This document shows, one piece after another, positions 50,626 to 63,833 of a stretch of DNA of 64,000 nt. The DNA is from Corylus avellana (lineage: Eukaryota > Streptophyta > Magnoliopsida > Fagales > Betulaceae). Both the position numbers and the translations under genes were made by a program. Positions within the stretch are counted from its first letter, which is position 1; each line of letters begins with the position of its first letter. The stretch is from NCBI RefSeq assembly GCF_901000735.1, contig NC_081545.1:434001-498000 (forward strand), in the 5' to 3' direction. The notes beneath the pieces are model-generated. The model was given only the letters and a program-made list of their open reading frames with translations, was not told the origin of the DNA and did not search any database.

Positions 50626-53600
50626 ATGCAGGGTGGTTCAGGTTCAGCTCCATGGACCTCCATAGCCTCCCCCGACGCTCCACTAGCTTCTCCTCCTGCT
50701 CTTCTTCTTCGCTTATCGGCTCCGAGAGCTCCCTATCTTCGTGAGTTCACTCGCAACCCTACATTCATACATTCATCATTTATGCGCTCCATGTATTTGT
50801 TTGAATTCGCTCAAGGGATGTACTTTTAATTTGTCTGAATTCAATTGGGTTTCGATTACACTACACGCTCACACCCAGAGCGCTCATAATTTCATCGTTT
50901 ATGTCAGACTATATACAACACAAGAAGCCTCTCATTGCTTCAGAATTCAATTTATGCATGGTTTTATTAAAGACTTCCATCTACTCTATCGCAGCCTTCA
51001 AAAGCTTTAGTTTTTATTTATGGGGTGATCCTTGTGTTGTACATTGTCAAAGACAAGTTTTTTGCTGGGTAGGCTTTAAGAGTGTGGTTTGCATAATCCA
51101 ATAGGATATAGTATTATATATGATTGACATTATTCAAACATTTTCATTTTTTTTTTTAATGAATATTTTTTGGGATGATATAAGTATATATATGTATTTG
51201 AGGCCGAGCATTTGATCATATTGCCGTCATTGCATGTTAAAAGCAATGCTGCCTCTACCTGGGGAAATGATGGAAGCCTTACATATAAGAAATTCAGTCT
51301 TCGGAGTGGCATATTGTTACGATAATGTTGAAGCAATTGTTTTGTAGGGTTGCTAATGTATCTGTTTAGAAATCCTCACTGTCACCCTCCCAATGAGGGA
51401 AAATGTATTGTGGTCTTGGATGCAACACACTTGGCATCCATAGTGCCTTCCCCTGGTTGTGATCTGGAAATACTTACTTTCAATGCATGAATCATTTTTT
51501 ATTATTCAATAGCCGAGAGTCAACTATCTATATGGCACATATCAAGTTTCTCAAGTTATAGAAAATATGTGACTAGAAATATGTGATATTCATTCATAGA
51601 CACCACAAACAAGTGATGGGGTTCACTCAGGTATGATGTTTTTTTTCTCCTGTTCATTCTCACCATAAATCATCTTCAAATTCATTTGTACTGTCAGAAT
51701 GCTCGGAAATTACTGTTTGCATACAGGTCGAGCATGTAATGAAATTGAAATATTATACGTAATCATATCAACTTAAGACTTTGACTGCTGGGCTGACACC
51801 CTTTGGAAAATCAATAATGTGTTTCTAATTTTCAATCAGGTATATATGCCCCCACATACCCTTTGGAAATGCATTCAGATTCACACTTCGTATAGGGAAC
51901 TATAATTGTTTCAGAAGATCCGCTATAATGACTACGAAGAAAGGTAAGTTAACTTGCCCATTCTGATTACTCTAGGTAATATTTGGGTGTACTAAGTGCC
52001 ACTCTTATATAGTAGAGATCATAAACTTACTTCATACCTTAATATCTTGTTTTTAGGTAGCTACTTCAGTCTTAGCTGTCTCATTGTATTTATCCGTTCC
52101 TTAAAGATTAAAGTTAACTACTGTTTTATTTGATATTATGTGATTATTTGTGTTTTCCTGTCTGAATTTAGTTTTGCTTAAGCAAATCTTTTATACATTT
52201 TTCTTGCTGGTGTCAACTGACTGTAGCTTTCGTTGCAAGCCAGCATTTCAATGGAGGACCTTTATCTGAAGATAATGTGAACATATGATTATACTTGCTT
52301 CTACTTACCAACTCAAATGTGGTTGTCTATAATCAGAAATAACAAGAAAAATGTGGTGAACATATAATTATATACTGTACCAAAAAAGTATAATATCCAT
52401 TAGTTTCCCCCAGTTTGTTGTGACCTGTCAGAGGTCTGAACAAAGTGGTACTTTTAAGTTGAAATTTCCATTCACTTATCATCGTTGATGTGAAATTCAG
52501 TTACCAATTGTGAGAGAAAGCCTCTTTCTGTCTCTGCTCTTACTCGATTCTAATGGACAGACATATTTTCTTCATTGGTGTATTAATGTTTTGCACCATC
52601 CTTTGAGGAACTACTTTCTTATAGTTTTGAATGGCTGATGGATCTAGCATATTCTGATTTCTCAGGCAAGTCAAGCACTACTTTGAAAGAATTATGGCGC
52701 ATAGTTTGGACTATAGAAGCCGATTTGACAGCTGGTCAGCTTCTGTACATAACTGGGGATCCTGATGTATTAGGCTCCTGGGATCCAGAGATGGCTATAC
52801 TTATGTCTCCAACTGAACATACAAACTTATGGAAGGCTGAAGTCAAGGTAATTTCATCCGGCTGTGATAAGTGGTAGTAATGTACTTGATACATGTGTAT
52901 ATCATAATGGGAAGTTGAGTACCATAACATATTTACCTGATGTGGTTGTTTCTGTCTGTTGTGACACCACTTCATTGAATTAGAGTAGATACTGTAAGGT
53001 AACTAAGTTTACCAAGGCAGATCTAGGAGAAGCCTGTTAATTCTCTAGGTTATAACTTTTTGACTTCTCTCTCTCTCTCCCCCTTAGTCTGAGATTGGTG
53101 GTTTTTGTCTGTTTCCCCAGAAATGAGAAAGAACAATGTAGTTCCCCAGTTGTTTCTTTTGATTTCTAGAGAGATTGCCTTAGAAGAAACTTCCTTATTA
53201 TGAAAAGTAAGTAGTTGAAAACAAAATATTACTCTTCTCATAAAACTAGTGAGAGACACCCTAAGCTTTATCTGCTTTCAGTTTCATAATTGTATTTATT
53301 GCAATTGCCCCTAGTTACCTTTTTGTGCTTGGCAGATGGCTTATGGTGGAAATTTCAAGTATAATTATTTTATAAAAGAAGAAACATGGCCTTCATGTGA
53401 CATCATTTGGAGACCTGGGCCTGAATTTTCTATATCAGTACCTCTACCTGTTCAACAAGATAAAAGAATTATGGTGAGAGACTCATGGATGAGGTTTGAT
53501 ACCAAAAAGCCTCCAGCTCAAGTATGGGATTCATGGATAGAGGAGACATATCTTCCCATACAATCTTTAATATCAGCTCCAGCCAGAGGTAATTTCTCCA

Positions 53601-54773
53601 CCTGCGTACACTTGTATATGCAACTTCTTCCCTTATAATGTTTCTGAACACTCAAATGCTTCCAGTGGTTTGACAGATGAAGATGAGATAGTGAAAATCC
53701 TTGCAAGAGATTCAATAGAATCAAAGCCGTTCTTACATGATTCCACAGTCAAGGATATATTGTACTCAAGGGAGGATACCACTAGTGTCACTCATAATGG
53801 CTCAAATTCTGACCGGGTTTTCACTGAAAAAGATCAGCCTGTTGAGGAGCCCTGGTTACTAGCATCACCTCTCCTTTTTCCTATTTCCAAGGATAAGATG
53901 GGGTCTGATGTGTCCAAAAGTAATGACACCTTAGAAGATGAGGTTATTGAGATAGAAGATAAAGGAAATTTGTTGCCTGAAGAAGGGAACAGTCTTATTT
54001 CAGAGGAACCCATTTCTACTGTTATTCTGATTAATTCTTCAATATGTACCATGCAAAGGATTGCTGTACTGGAAGACAGTAAATTAGTGGAGTTATTACT
54101 GGAACCGGTTAAAACTAATGTGCAGTGTGACAGTGTGTATCTAGGGGTGGTCACAAAACTTGTTCCCCATATGGGAGGTGCTTTTGTAAATATTGGAAAT
54201 TCTAGACACTCTCTTATGGACATCAAGCAAAACAGGGAACCATTTATATTCCCTCCATTTTGTCGAAGGACAAAGAAACGAGAAATCAATGGTTCTGTTA
54301 TTGGATCACTTGAAAAGCATCCAACTGCCATTGACAATGTGTGCACATCTCATGATAGAGTAGTCATTGCTGATAATACAGAAGTTGACTCTCGGGATGA
54401 TCCTGTACAATCTATGCACAATGACTATGAGGAACATGAAGTTGAGGATGATTTCAATATTTCAGAAGTTCTTGAGGAAAATGTAAATGGTGGTATACTC
54501 GATTATGATGAAGCGGAAGCTGATTTTGAGGACTGTTTAGATCGAAGTGAACATCACCTGGAAGGTGAAACTATTGACCATTCCCTTCCTGTAGACATAA
54601 ATGGTTCAAATGATTCTCAAATGTCTCATCTCCAACATATGAAGGATTCTAGGCATACGCTCAATAATGACAACAAGTGGGCCCAAGTTCGAAAGGGCAC
54701 CAAAATTGTTGTACAAGTTGTCAAAGAGGGACTGGGTACAAAAGGTCCAACGCTAACGGCTTATCCAAAATTA
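50626..54773 (+). CDS. RNE 5' half, redundant contig copy
   Basis: Exons 50626-50740, 52666-52847, 53336-53588 and 53677-54773 repeat the first four exons of the RNE gene (see 55608-63833). The fourth is cut by the N gap before its splice donor, so the copy is incomplete for technical reasons. A few substitutions are seen, such as a Cys-Arg pair in place of Arg-Gln in the S1 part. Do not count this as a paralogue. Confidence 0.85.
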
Positions 54774-54793
54774 NNNNNNNNNNNNNNNNNNNN
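54774..54793. other. Assembly gap (20 N)
   Basis: Twenty undetermined bases joining contigs that overlap by about 4.9 kb. Confidence 1.
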
Positions 54794-55274
54794 TTTTTTT
54801 TTAATTGAAAATTTTCGTTTTTAATTCTTAAATAAAATTTTCCTTTAAAAAAAAATTAAAAAATTTTGGTTTTAAAAAAATAAAATTTTTGTTTTTTTAA
54901 AACATATTTTTAAAAAATCGAATAAAATAAAAAAATTGTTTTTTTTTTTAAATAAAAATTTCCATTTTTTTTTCAAAAATTCGTTTTTTTTTTTTTAAAA
55001 AACAAAACATTTTCGTTTTAAAAAATAAAAATAAAAATAATAATTTAATTTTAATTTTGTTTTTTTTTTAATTTTTTTTTTTTTTTTTGAATTATAGGGG
55101 TATTTTCTTATATTGAGAAATATGTAGGAGTATTTTGATCTTTTTGCTAGTTTTGGGGGATATTATCACAAATTACAATTGAAAATTTGAGAGAATATTA
55201 TCAATTATGTGATAATTTGAAGTGTATAGAATGTATATGTTTATCCAAGAAAAAATTCACGCAACTACAGTCTA

Positions 55275-55402
55275 CACAAGCTTGGCAATTCGGCACACGT
55301 GCCAATAGCAGTAAATATTCGCACAAGCGTGGCAATTCGGCACACGTGCCAATAGCAGTAAATATTCACACAAGCGTGGCAATTCGGCACACGTGCCAAT
55401 GC
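55275..55402. repeat. 47-bp G-box minisatellite, three units (right contig)
   Basis: Units start at 55275, 55322 and 55369 (period 47), each with GGCACACGTGCC containing the G-box CACGTG. G-boxes are bound by plant bZIP and bHLH factors, so the array could affect RNE expression; that role is inference. Unit number differs from the left contig (two). Confidence 0.85.
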
Positions 55403-55607
55403 CATACAAGGCGCCAAGGCAATCCTATCATCTTCTTCTTCTTCTCTCTTGGCTATCCATCCCCTTTGCCCCGAGTCACACCACGTTCAAGGTCACGAGT
55501 CACCCTCCTCAAATGTCGAAACTATCCTTCCAACCATTCCTAATTTACCATCCAAGGACCAGCTCTCATGGCTCGTTGTCCATACTCCTCCACTGAAGTT
55601 CAAGCTC

Positions 55608-58600
55608 ATGCAGGGTGGTTCAGGTTCAGCTCCATGGACCTCCATAGCCTCCCCCGACGCTCCACTAGCTTCTCCTCCTGCTCTTCTTCTTCGCTTATCC
55701 GCTCCGAGAGCTCCCTATCTTCGTGAGTTCACTCGCAACCCTACATTCATACATTCATCATTTATGCGCTCCATGTATTTGTTTGAATTCGCTCAAGGGA
55801 TGTACTTTTAATTTGTCTGAATTCAATTGGGTTTCGATTACACTACACGCTCACACCCAGAGCGCTCATAATTTCATCGTTTATGTCAGACTATATACAA
55901 CACAAGAAGCCTCTCATTGCTTCAGAATTCAATTTATGCATGGTTTTATTAAAGACTTCCATCTACTCTATCGCAGCCTTCAAAAGCTTTAGTTTTTATT
56001 TATGGGGTGATCCTTGTGTTGTACATTGTCAAAGACAAGTTTTTTGCTGGGTAGGCTTTAAGAGTGTGGTTTGCATAATCCAATAGGATATAGTATTATA
56101 TATGATTGACATTATTCAAACATTTTCATTTTTTTTTTTAATGAATATTTTTTGGGATGATATAAGTATATATATGTATTTGAGGCCGAGCATTTGATCA
56201 TATTGCCGTCATTGCATGTTAAAAGCAATGCTGCCTCTACCTGGGGAAATGATGGAAGCCTTACATATAAGAAATTCAGTCTTCGGAGTGGCATATTGTT
56301 ACGATAATGTTGAAGCAATTGTTTTGTAGGGTTGCTAATGTATCTGTTTAGAAATCCTCACTGTCACCCTCCCAATGAGGGAAAATGTATTGTGGTCTTG
56401 GATGCAACACACTTGGCATCCATAGTGCCTTCCCCTGGTTGTGATCTGGAAATACTTACTTTCAATGCATGAATCATTTTTTATTATTCAATAGCCGAGA
56501 GTCAACTATTTATATGGCACATATCAAGTTTCTCAAGTTATAGAAAATATGTGACTAGAAATATGTGATATTCATTCATAGACACCACAAACAAGTGATG
56601 GGGTTCACTCAGGTATGATGTTTTTTTTCTCCTGTTCATTCTCACCATAAATCATCTTCAAATTCATTTGTACTGTCAGAATGCTCGGAAATTACTGTTT
56701 GCATACAGGTCGAGCATGTAATGAAATTGAAATATTATACGTAATCATATCAACTTAAGACTTTGACTGCTGGGCTGACACCCTTTGGAAAATCAATAAT
56801 GTGTTTCTAATTTTCAATCAGGTATATATGCCCCCACATACCCTTTGGAAATGCATTCAGATTCACACTTCGTATAGGGAACTATAATTGTTTCAGAAGA
56901 TCCGCTATAATGACTACGAAGAAAGGTAAGTTAACTTGCCCATTCTGATTACTCTAGGTAATATTTGGGTGTACTAAGTGCCACTCTTATATAGTAGAGA
57001 TCATAAACTTACTTCATACCTTAATATCTTGTTTTTAGGTAGCTACTTCAGTCTTAGCTGTCTCATTGTATTTATCCGTTCCTTAAAGATTAAAGTTAAC
57101 TACTGTTTTATTTGATATTATGTGATTATTTGTGTTTTCCTGTCTGAATTTAGTTTTGCTTAAGCAAATCTTTTATACATTTTTCTTGCTGGTGTCAACT
57201 GACTGTAGCTTTCGTTGCAAGCCAGCATTTCAATGGAGGACCTTTATCTGAAGATAATGTGAACATATGATTATACTTGCTTCTACTTACCAACTCAAAT
57301 GTGGTTGTCTATAATCAGAAATAACAAGAAAAATGTGGTGAACATATAATTATATACTGTACCAAAAAAGTATAATATCCATTAGTTTCCCCCAGTTTGT
57401 TGTGACCTGTCAGAGGTCTGAACAAAGTGGTACTTTTAAGTTGAAATTTCCATTCACTTATCATCGTTGATGTGAAATTCAGTTACCAATTGTGAGAGAA
57501 AGCCTCTTTCTGTCTCTGCTCTTACTCGATTCTAATGGACAGACATATTTTCTTCATTGGTGTATTAATGTTTTGCACCATCCTTTGAGGAACTACTTTC
57601 TTATAGTTTTGAATGGCTGATGGATCTAGCATATTCTGATTTCTCAGGCAAGTCAAGCACTACTTTGAAAGAATTATGGCGCATAGTTTGGACTATAGAA
57701 GCCGATTTGACAGCTGGTCAGCTTCTGTACATAACTGGGGATCCTGATGTATTAGGCTCCTGGGATCCAGAGATGGCTATACTTATGTCTCCAACTGAAC
57801 ATACAAACTTATGGAAGGCTGAAGTCAAGGTAATTTCATCCGGCTGTGATAAGTGGTAGTAATGTACTTGATACATGTGTATATCATAATGGGAAGTTGA
57901 GTACCATAACATATTTACCTGATGTGGTTGTTTCTGTCTGTTGTGACACCACTTCATTGAATTAGAGTAGATACTGTAAGGTAACTAAGTTTACCAAGGC
58001 AGATCTAGGAGAAGCCTGTTAATTCTCTAGGTTATAACTTTTTGACTTCTCTCTCTCTCTCCCCCTTAGTCTGAGATTGGTGGTTTTTGTCTGTTTCCCC
58101 AGAAATGAGAAAGAACAATGTAGTTCCCCAGTTGTTTCTTTTGATTTCTAGAGAGATTGCCTTAGAAGAAACTTCCTTATTATGAAAAGTAAGTAGTTGA
58201 AAACAAAATATTACTCTTCTCATAAAACTAGTGAGAGACACCCTAAGCTTTATCTGCTTTCAGTTTCATAATTGTATTTATTGCAATTGCCCCTAGTTAC
58301 CTTTTTGTGCTTGGCAGATGGCTTATGGTGGAAATTTCAAGTATAATTATTTTATAAAAGAAGAAACATGGCCTTCATGTGACATCATTTGGAGACCTGG
58401 GCCTGAATTTTCTATATCAGTACCTCTACCTGTTCAACAAGATAAAAGAATTATGGTGAGAGACTCATGGATGAGGTTTGATACCAAAAAGCCTCCAGCT
58501 CAAGTATGGGATTCATGGATAGAGGAGACATATCTTCCCATACAATCTTTAATATCAGCTCCAGCCAGAGGTAATTTCTCCACCTGCGTACACTTGTATA

Positions 58601-61600
58601 TGCAACTTCTTCCCTTATAATGTTTCTGAACACTCAAATGCTTCCAGTGGTTTGACAGATGAAGATGAGATAGTGAAAATCCTTGCAAGAGATTCAATAG
58701 AATCAAAGCCGTTCTTACATGATTCCACAGTCAAGGATATATTGTACTCAAGGGAGGATACCACTAGTGTCACTCATAATGGCTCAAATTCTGACCGGGT
58801 TTTCACTGAAAAAGATCAGCCTGTTGAGGAGCCCTGGTTACTAGCATCACCTCTCCTTTTTCCTATTTCCAAGGATAAGATGGGGTCTGATGTGTCCAAA
58901 AGTAATGACACCTTAGAAGATGAGGTTATTGAGATAGAAGATAAAGGAAATTTGTTGCCTGAAGAAGGGAACAGTCTTATTTCAGAGGAACCCATTTCTA
59001 CTGTTATTCTGATTAATTCTTCAATATGTACCATGCAAAGGATTGCTGTACTGGAAGACAGTAAATTAGTGGAGTTATTACTGGAACCGGTTAAAACTAA
59101 TGTGCAGTGTGACAGTGTGTATCTAGGGGTGGTCACAAAACTTGTTCCCCATATGGGAGGTGCTTTTGTAAATATTGGAAATTCTAGACACTCTCTTATG
59201 GACATCAAGCAAAACAGGGAACCATTTATATTCCCTCCATTTCGTCAAAGGACAAAGAAACGAGAAATCAATGGTTCTGTTATTGGATCACTTGAAAAGC
59301 ATCCAACTGCCATTGACAATGTGTGCACATCTCATGATAGAGTAGTCATTGCTGATAATACAGAAGTTGACTCTCGGGATGATCCTGTACAATCTATGCA
59401 CAATGACTATGAGGAACATGAAGTTGAGGATGATTTCAATATTTCAGAAGTTCTTGAGGAAAATGTAAATGGTGGTATACTCGATTATGATGAAGCGGAA
59501 GCTGATTTTGAGGACTGTTTAGATCGAAGTGAACATCACCTGGAAGGTGAAACTATTGACCATTCCCTTCCTGTAGACATAAATGGTTCAAATGATTCTC
59601 AAATGTCTCATCTCCAACATATGAAGGATTCTAGGCATATGTTCAATAATGACAACAAGTGGGCCCAAGTTCGAAAGGGCACCAAAATTGTTGTACAAGT
59701 TGTCAAAGAGGGACTGGGTACAAAAGGTCCAACGCTAACGGCTTATCCAAAATTAAGAAGCAGATTCTGGGTATGATTATCTCAAGAATTCTTTGTTTGT
59801 CATATATTCAACCATTAGTTTGTGTTTAATCTGAATGAACTCTCCTGGCTTGCAGATACTGATTACTTGTTGTGATAGAATTGGCATTTCAAAAAAAATT
59901 TCTGGTGTTGAGCGTACACGGTTGAAAGTCATTGCAAAAACTTTGCAGCCTCAGGGTTTTGGTCTGACAGTAAGGACTGTTGCGACTGGTCATTCTTTAG
60001 AGGAATTGCAGAAGGACTTGGATGGTTTACTTTCAACCTGGAAAAATATAATGGAACATGCCAAATCTGCAGCTCTTGCAGCAGATGAAGGTGTTGAGGG
60101 TGCCATTCCCGTTATTCTCCATAGGGCAATGGGTCAAACACTCTCAGTTGTTCAGGATTATTTTAATGATCAGGTGAGTACCTGTCTCTGTCTAACTCCT
60201 GATTCTCCTATTATCTATGCGATCTTTATTGCTTTATTGCAACTTGATAACCCAACAATCTCATTCCCTAGTTGTATTCTTTATTATGACTTACATTCAG
60301 GTTCAGCGAATGGTAGTTGACTCGCCAAGGACATATCATGAGGTATGACATCAGCAGAATACCAGAGAGGACTATCTTACTGGATAAGGACCCATGTTTG
60401 TGTGTCTTCCTGATTTAGGTTTTTCATTCGTTTCCTTTCTAGCAAGTCTTGAGTGAGGAGGGTAGGATTATTGCCTTTAGTAGAACATAAACTTGTGTAC
60501 ATGGGGTTGGTCCACAGTCCCATATATCACAGAATTGGTCGTTTGAGCTGAATATTCAAAATGAACTTATATGGGTGTATACCTGGCAGAGGTTATGACA
60601 CGTTTTTCTAGTAGATAGCCAGTCAAATGGGGATGAGTAAAGAATTTTTCTACTTAATACTTTCTTTTTCTGTAACTGCTGTGTTATAGTCCCTTGCTCT
60701 CTGCAGATTTAATTTAGATTTCTAGAGATCTCGTCTTTACTTTTCTCCTATGAACATAACCAATGTCAGCATTTGCTATGTCATTTTCCAGGTTACCAAT
60801 TATCTTCAGGAAATTGCCCCTGATCTTTGTGATCGAGTTGAGTTATACGATAAAAGAATTCCTCTTTTTAGTGAATTTAACATTGAAGAAGAGATCAATA
60901 ATATCCTGAGTAAAAGGTGAGGTTCAGCATTGCTCATGTTGTCAATTTCCACGTTACCTAGCATAGAGGATGCATAAAGAAGCTTTTTGTTCATTGATCT
61001 ATGTGTTTTGATTACTATGTTGGTGAATCATCAATTCAAAAGGCTTAAGCTGTTAAGAAGTGAGTCAACGATGTATATCATGCAGAACCCCACATTAACA
61101 CACTCAATACACCTTTATGCATTGACCTAGGTTTTTGAAACAAATTTTGGACTTGTAGAAATAATTATGATGAAGCCTCCAAGAACAAAATATGGCATTA
61201 GGGGCAATGGAATTCAACTTTCCTGATATTTCAGCCCATCACAAAAGACGATCTAATGAACTACTTTTTAGTTGGTTTCACACATCTGTTGGCACATCCC
61301 ACAATAAATTTGTACCTTGAAGTTGAAAACAGATGATATTTAATTTTTTGCACTAGCTCCATAGTGTTGAAAGTATGGTTGAAGAATCAGCACATCACCA
61401 AAGGGAGGGGCTCCACCCGTCATGGTTCTTTTGAATAACTGATATCCTTCACCTTTTTCTTCAACTGTAAACTGTTTGTAATATAGCTACGAATAACTTC
61501 ATTTCTGGAAAACTTTATATTTATTACCATTATGTTCATGTTGATAGCATCTCTTGCTTGTGTCAGGGTTCCACTTGCTAATGGAGGTTCTCTTGTGATT

Positions 61601-63833
61601 GAACAAACTGAGGCATTGGTCTCTATCGATGTTAATGGGGGACATGGGGTTTTTGGTCATGGGACTTCGCAGGAGAAGGCTATTCTAGATGTCAACCTTG
61701 CAGCTGCAAAACAAGTACGCTTGCTGCCGAGTTCTTATCACAGGCCACTTAGTTCATAATCCAAGTCTATATTTCCTGCTACCTAAAGAGTATATTAATC
61801 TGTTATTACTTTTTTCGTTTTCTTCCATTCAAAGTTCATATATTTAAACTATATTAGGCCATTGCTTTTCCCATAGCGTTTATATCTTGCTATGTCTTTG
61901 CTAAAACTGTACTTCTTGTATTTCGTAAGTCAATTTCCTTGATACAAACACAATTAAGCAACTCGATATTTAGTTTAGAAAAGTAAATCTTGCAATTAAT
62001 AGATAGGTTAAGATATGAAGGCCAAAAGCCATCTAATGGTAAATATTGGAGCCTTACTCCAGAAGTATATGTGTAGGACTATTTTATCATCCATCATCTT
62101 GCCATGGTGTATATTATTTTGGGGTTGCTGCATTGACACTTGACACAGACGATCTTTTTTTGGCTGTTACGCATTTATCTTTTCATCAATTGCTATTGGT
62201 TTTTCTTCCAAAGGTTTCTAATGGAGTATCTGATTATGCCATATAATCCACAAGAGCTATACACAACCTATTTGAAAGAAAATAACATGTTTTCAGATTG
62301 CGAGGGAGTTACGGCTGAGGGATATTGGTGGCATTATTGTTGTGGATTTCATTGATATGACAGATGACTGTAAGTTTAAATCTCTCTTTCTCTCTCTCCC
62401 CTGTGCGTGCACATGTGCATGTGTTCTCATGGGGCCCATGGGGGCCGGTTGGTGTACAATATTTTTTTGTAGAAAGTTTTAGGATCAATCATTCGAGTTT
62501 GTTCTTGGCCCTATAAGTTTCTCTAGATTAGGAGCAATTGCCTAAGACTTCTTTTTTCGTTTGCTCTCCACCATCATACTAAATAGCAGTGTTGCACAGA
62601 TGTTTGTCTATTTATTAGCGGATTATGAAAAGAGAGCCTATTTCTGGCTTTTCTCTTATTCTAAAATGAGAGAAATTATATAACTGCCTTTATTTTGATA
62701 CTACTGTTTTCTATCCCTATATCAATTTACAATTACCAAAACCCACCTGTAGAATTTCAATATATTATGCTTCGTAAACTGAGTTAGGCTTAACTGTATC
62801 AAAAACTAAGGAATATTCATTCAATGGACTATATAATCTGCCCAGTAAAGTTTGGTGGAATTTGTAATACAAACATGTAGCATTCACTTGAGCTTGGCAC
62901 CTGCACCACATGCTTGCCAGGAACTTCTTTGTTAATAGATGTAGGAACAAAGGAGATTTCACAGTTGCCTATTCTTCATATATAGAGAACTTCAAGACTC
63001 GTTGTATCACCTCACATTCCTTTTCCAGAAAGGTTTTGCTGACATGAACAAATTGACTCTTTTGTATTGAAAGCAAATTATAGCAGTGCGCAAGGGAGGC
63101 TTGATTAGTTAAGAGTTGAGAGAGGCTTTCTTAATTACCTCTTAATATGAAATTGTTTATCATTTTTTAATCACCGCGCCAAAAAATATACTAGGCTGCT
63201 GTGATTGTCATTTAAAGTGTGTAGCTTTTTATCCATTTATTATCAAGCATTATCTTATCTTTCAGCAAATAAGAGATTGGTATATGAAGAAGTTAAGAAG
63301 GCTGTAGAGAGAGACAGGTCAATGGTGAAAGTCTCTGAATTATCTAGGCATGGGCTTATGGAAATAACAAGAAAGAGGGTACGTTCCTTGATTTTAAAGG
63401 CTATATTCTCTTATCCTCAAATTAGCAGGAATCTTAAGAACCAACATGAAAATGGCTGGGCAAAGATGTACAATGGCTGTTGCGAGTGTGAAAGCCATTG
63501 TGCGTTAGCACCTGTTTTCTTGTTGCATCCGTTTTCTCAGCGTTGTCCCAACTATTTGGGATTGGCTAAAATGTAACATGAAAGGACAAACATATAATCA
63601 TTTATATCTAATTTACAGGCAAGATATTCATTTGAGAAGTTTGACACAGTACTAGATAAGTTCAATTGATATCTCTTTTTACATCTAATGAATGGTGGCT
63701 TGATGTTGAACAGGTTCGACCTAGTGTGACATTTATGATTAGTGAGCCATGCACATGCTGTCATGCTACTGGGAGAGTTGAAGCTTTAGAAACCTCCTTT
63801 TCAAAAATTGAACAAGAAATTTGTCAGTTGCTA
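55608..63833 (+). CDS. RNE: Chloroplast RNase E/G-like endoribonuclease, 3' end off window
   Basis: Exons in phase: 55608-55722, 57648-57829, 58318-58570, 58659-59770, 59856-60173, 60301-60342, 60792-60916, 61567-61714, 62297-62369, 63266-63378, 63714-63833, giving 867 residues before the window ends. RNE cuts plastid transcripts. In order: a Ser/Ala/Pro-rich transit-type start, a CBM20 starch-binding domain (about 45-130, [14 protein letters not shown]), an acidic linker, an S1 domain ([19 protein letters not shown] to [13 protein letters not shown]) split by an acidic insertion of about 130 residues, and the nuclease core. Catalytic Asp residues are in VSIDVNGG and VVDFIDM, and the CTCC zinc-link pair lies near the end. 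The start codon and exon 1 are the least certain part: the donor TTC|GTGAGT fits the phase. The acceptor at 58658 is used because the one at 58647 gives a stop. The C-terminal portion is missing. Confidence 0.88.

Larger units (their letters stand above)
49842..54773. repeat. Left member of contig overlap 2
   Basis: About 4.9 kb ending at the second N gap recurs at 54794-59755 on the other side. From about 50420 onward the two agree almost perfectly, with a constant offset of 4982 and only a few single-base changes. Before that, the AT-rich part differs by small indels. The left contig ends inside an RNE exon and the right contig carries the same exon through to its splice donor. Confidence 0.95.

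Noticed and set aside
50626..54773. A second RNase E/G gene in tandem
   Set aside because: It is cut in mid-exon at an N gap and the next contig repeats it from upstream, so it is the same gene assembled twice.
58648..58658. Acceptor at 58647 for RNE exon 4
   Set aside because: Using it gives Val-Val-stop in the joined frame; the acceptor ending at 58658 keeps the frame.
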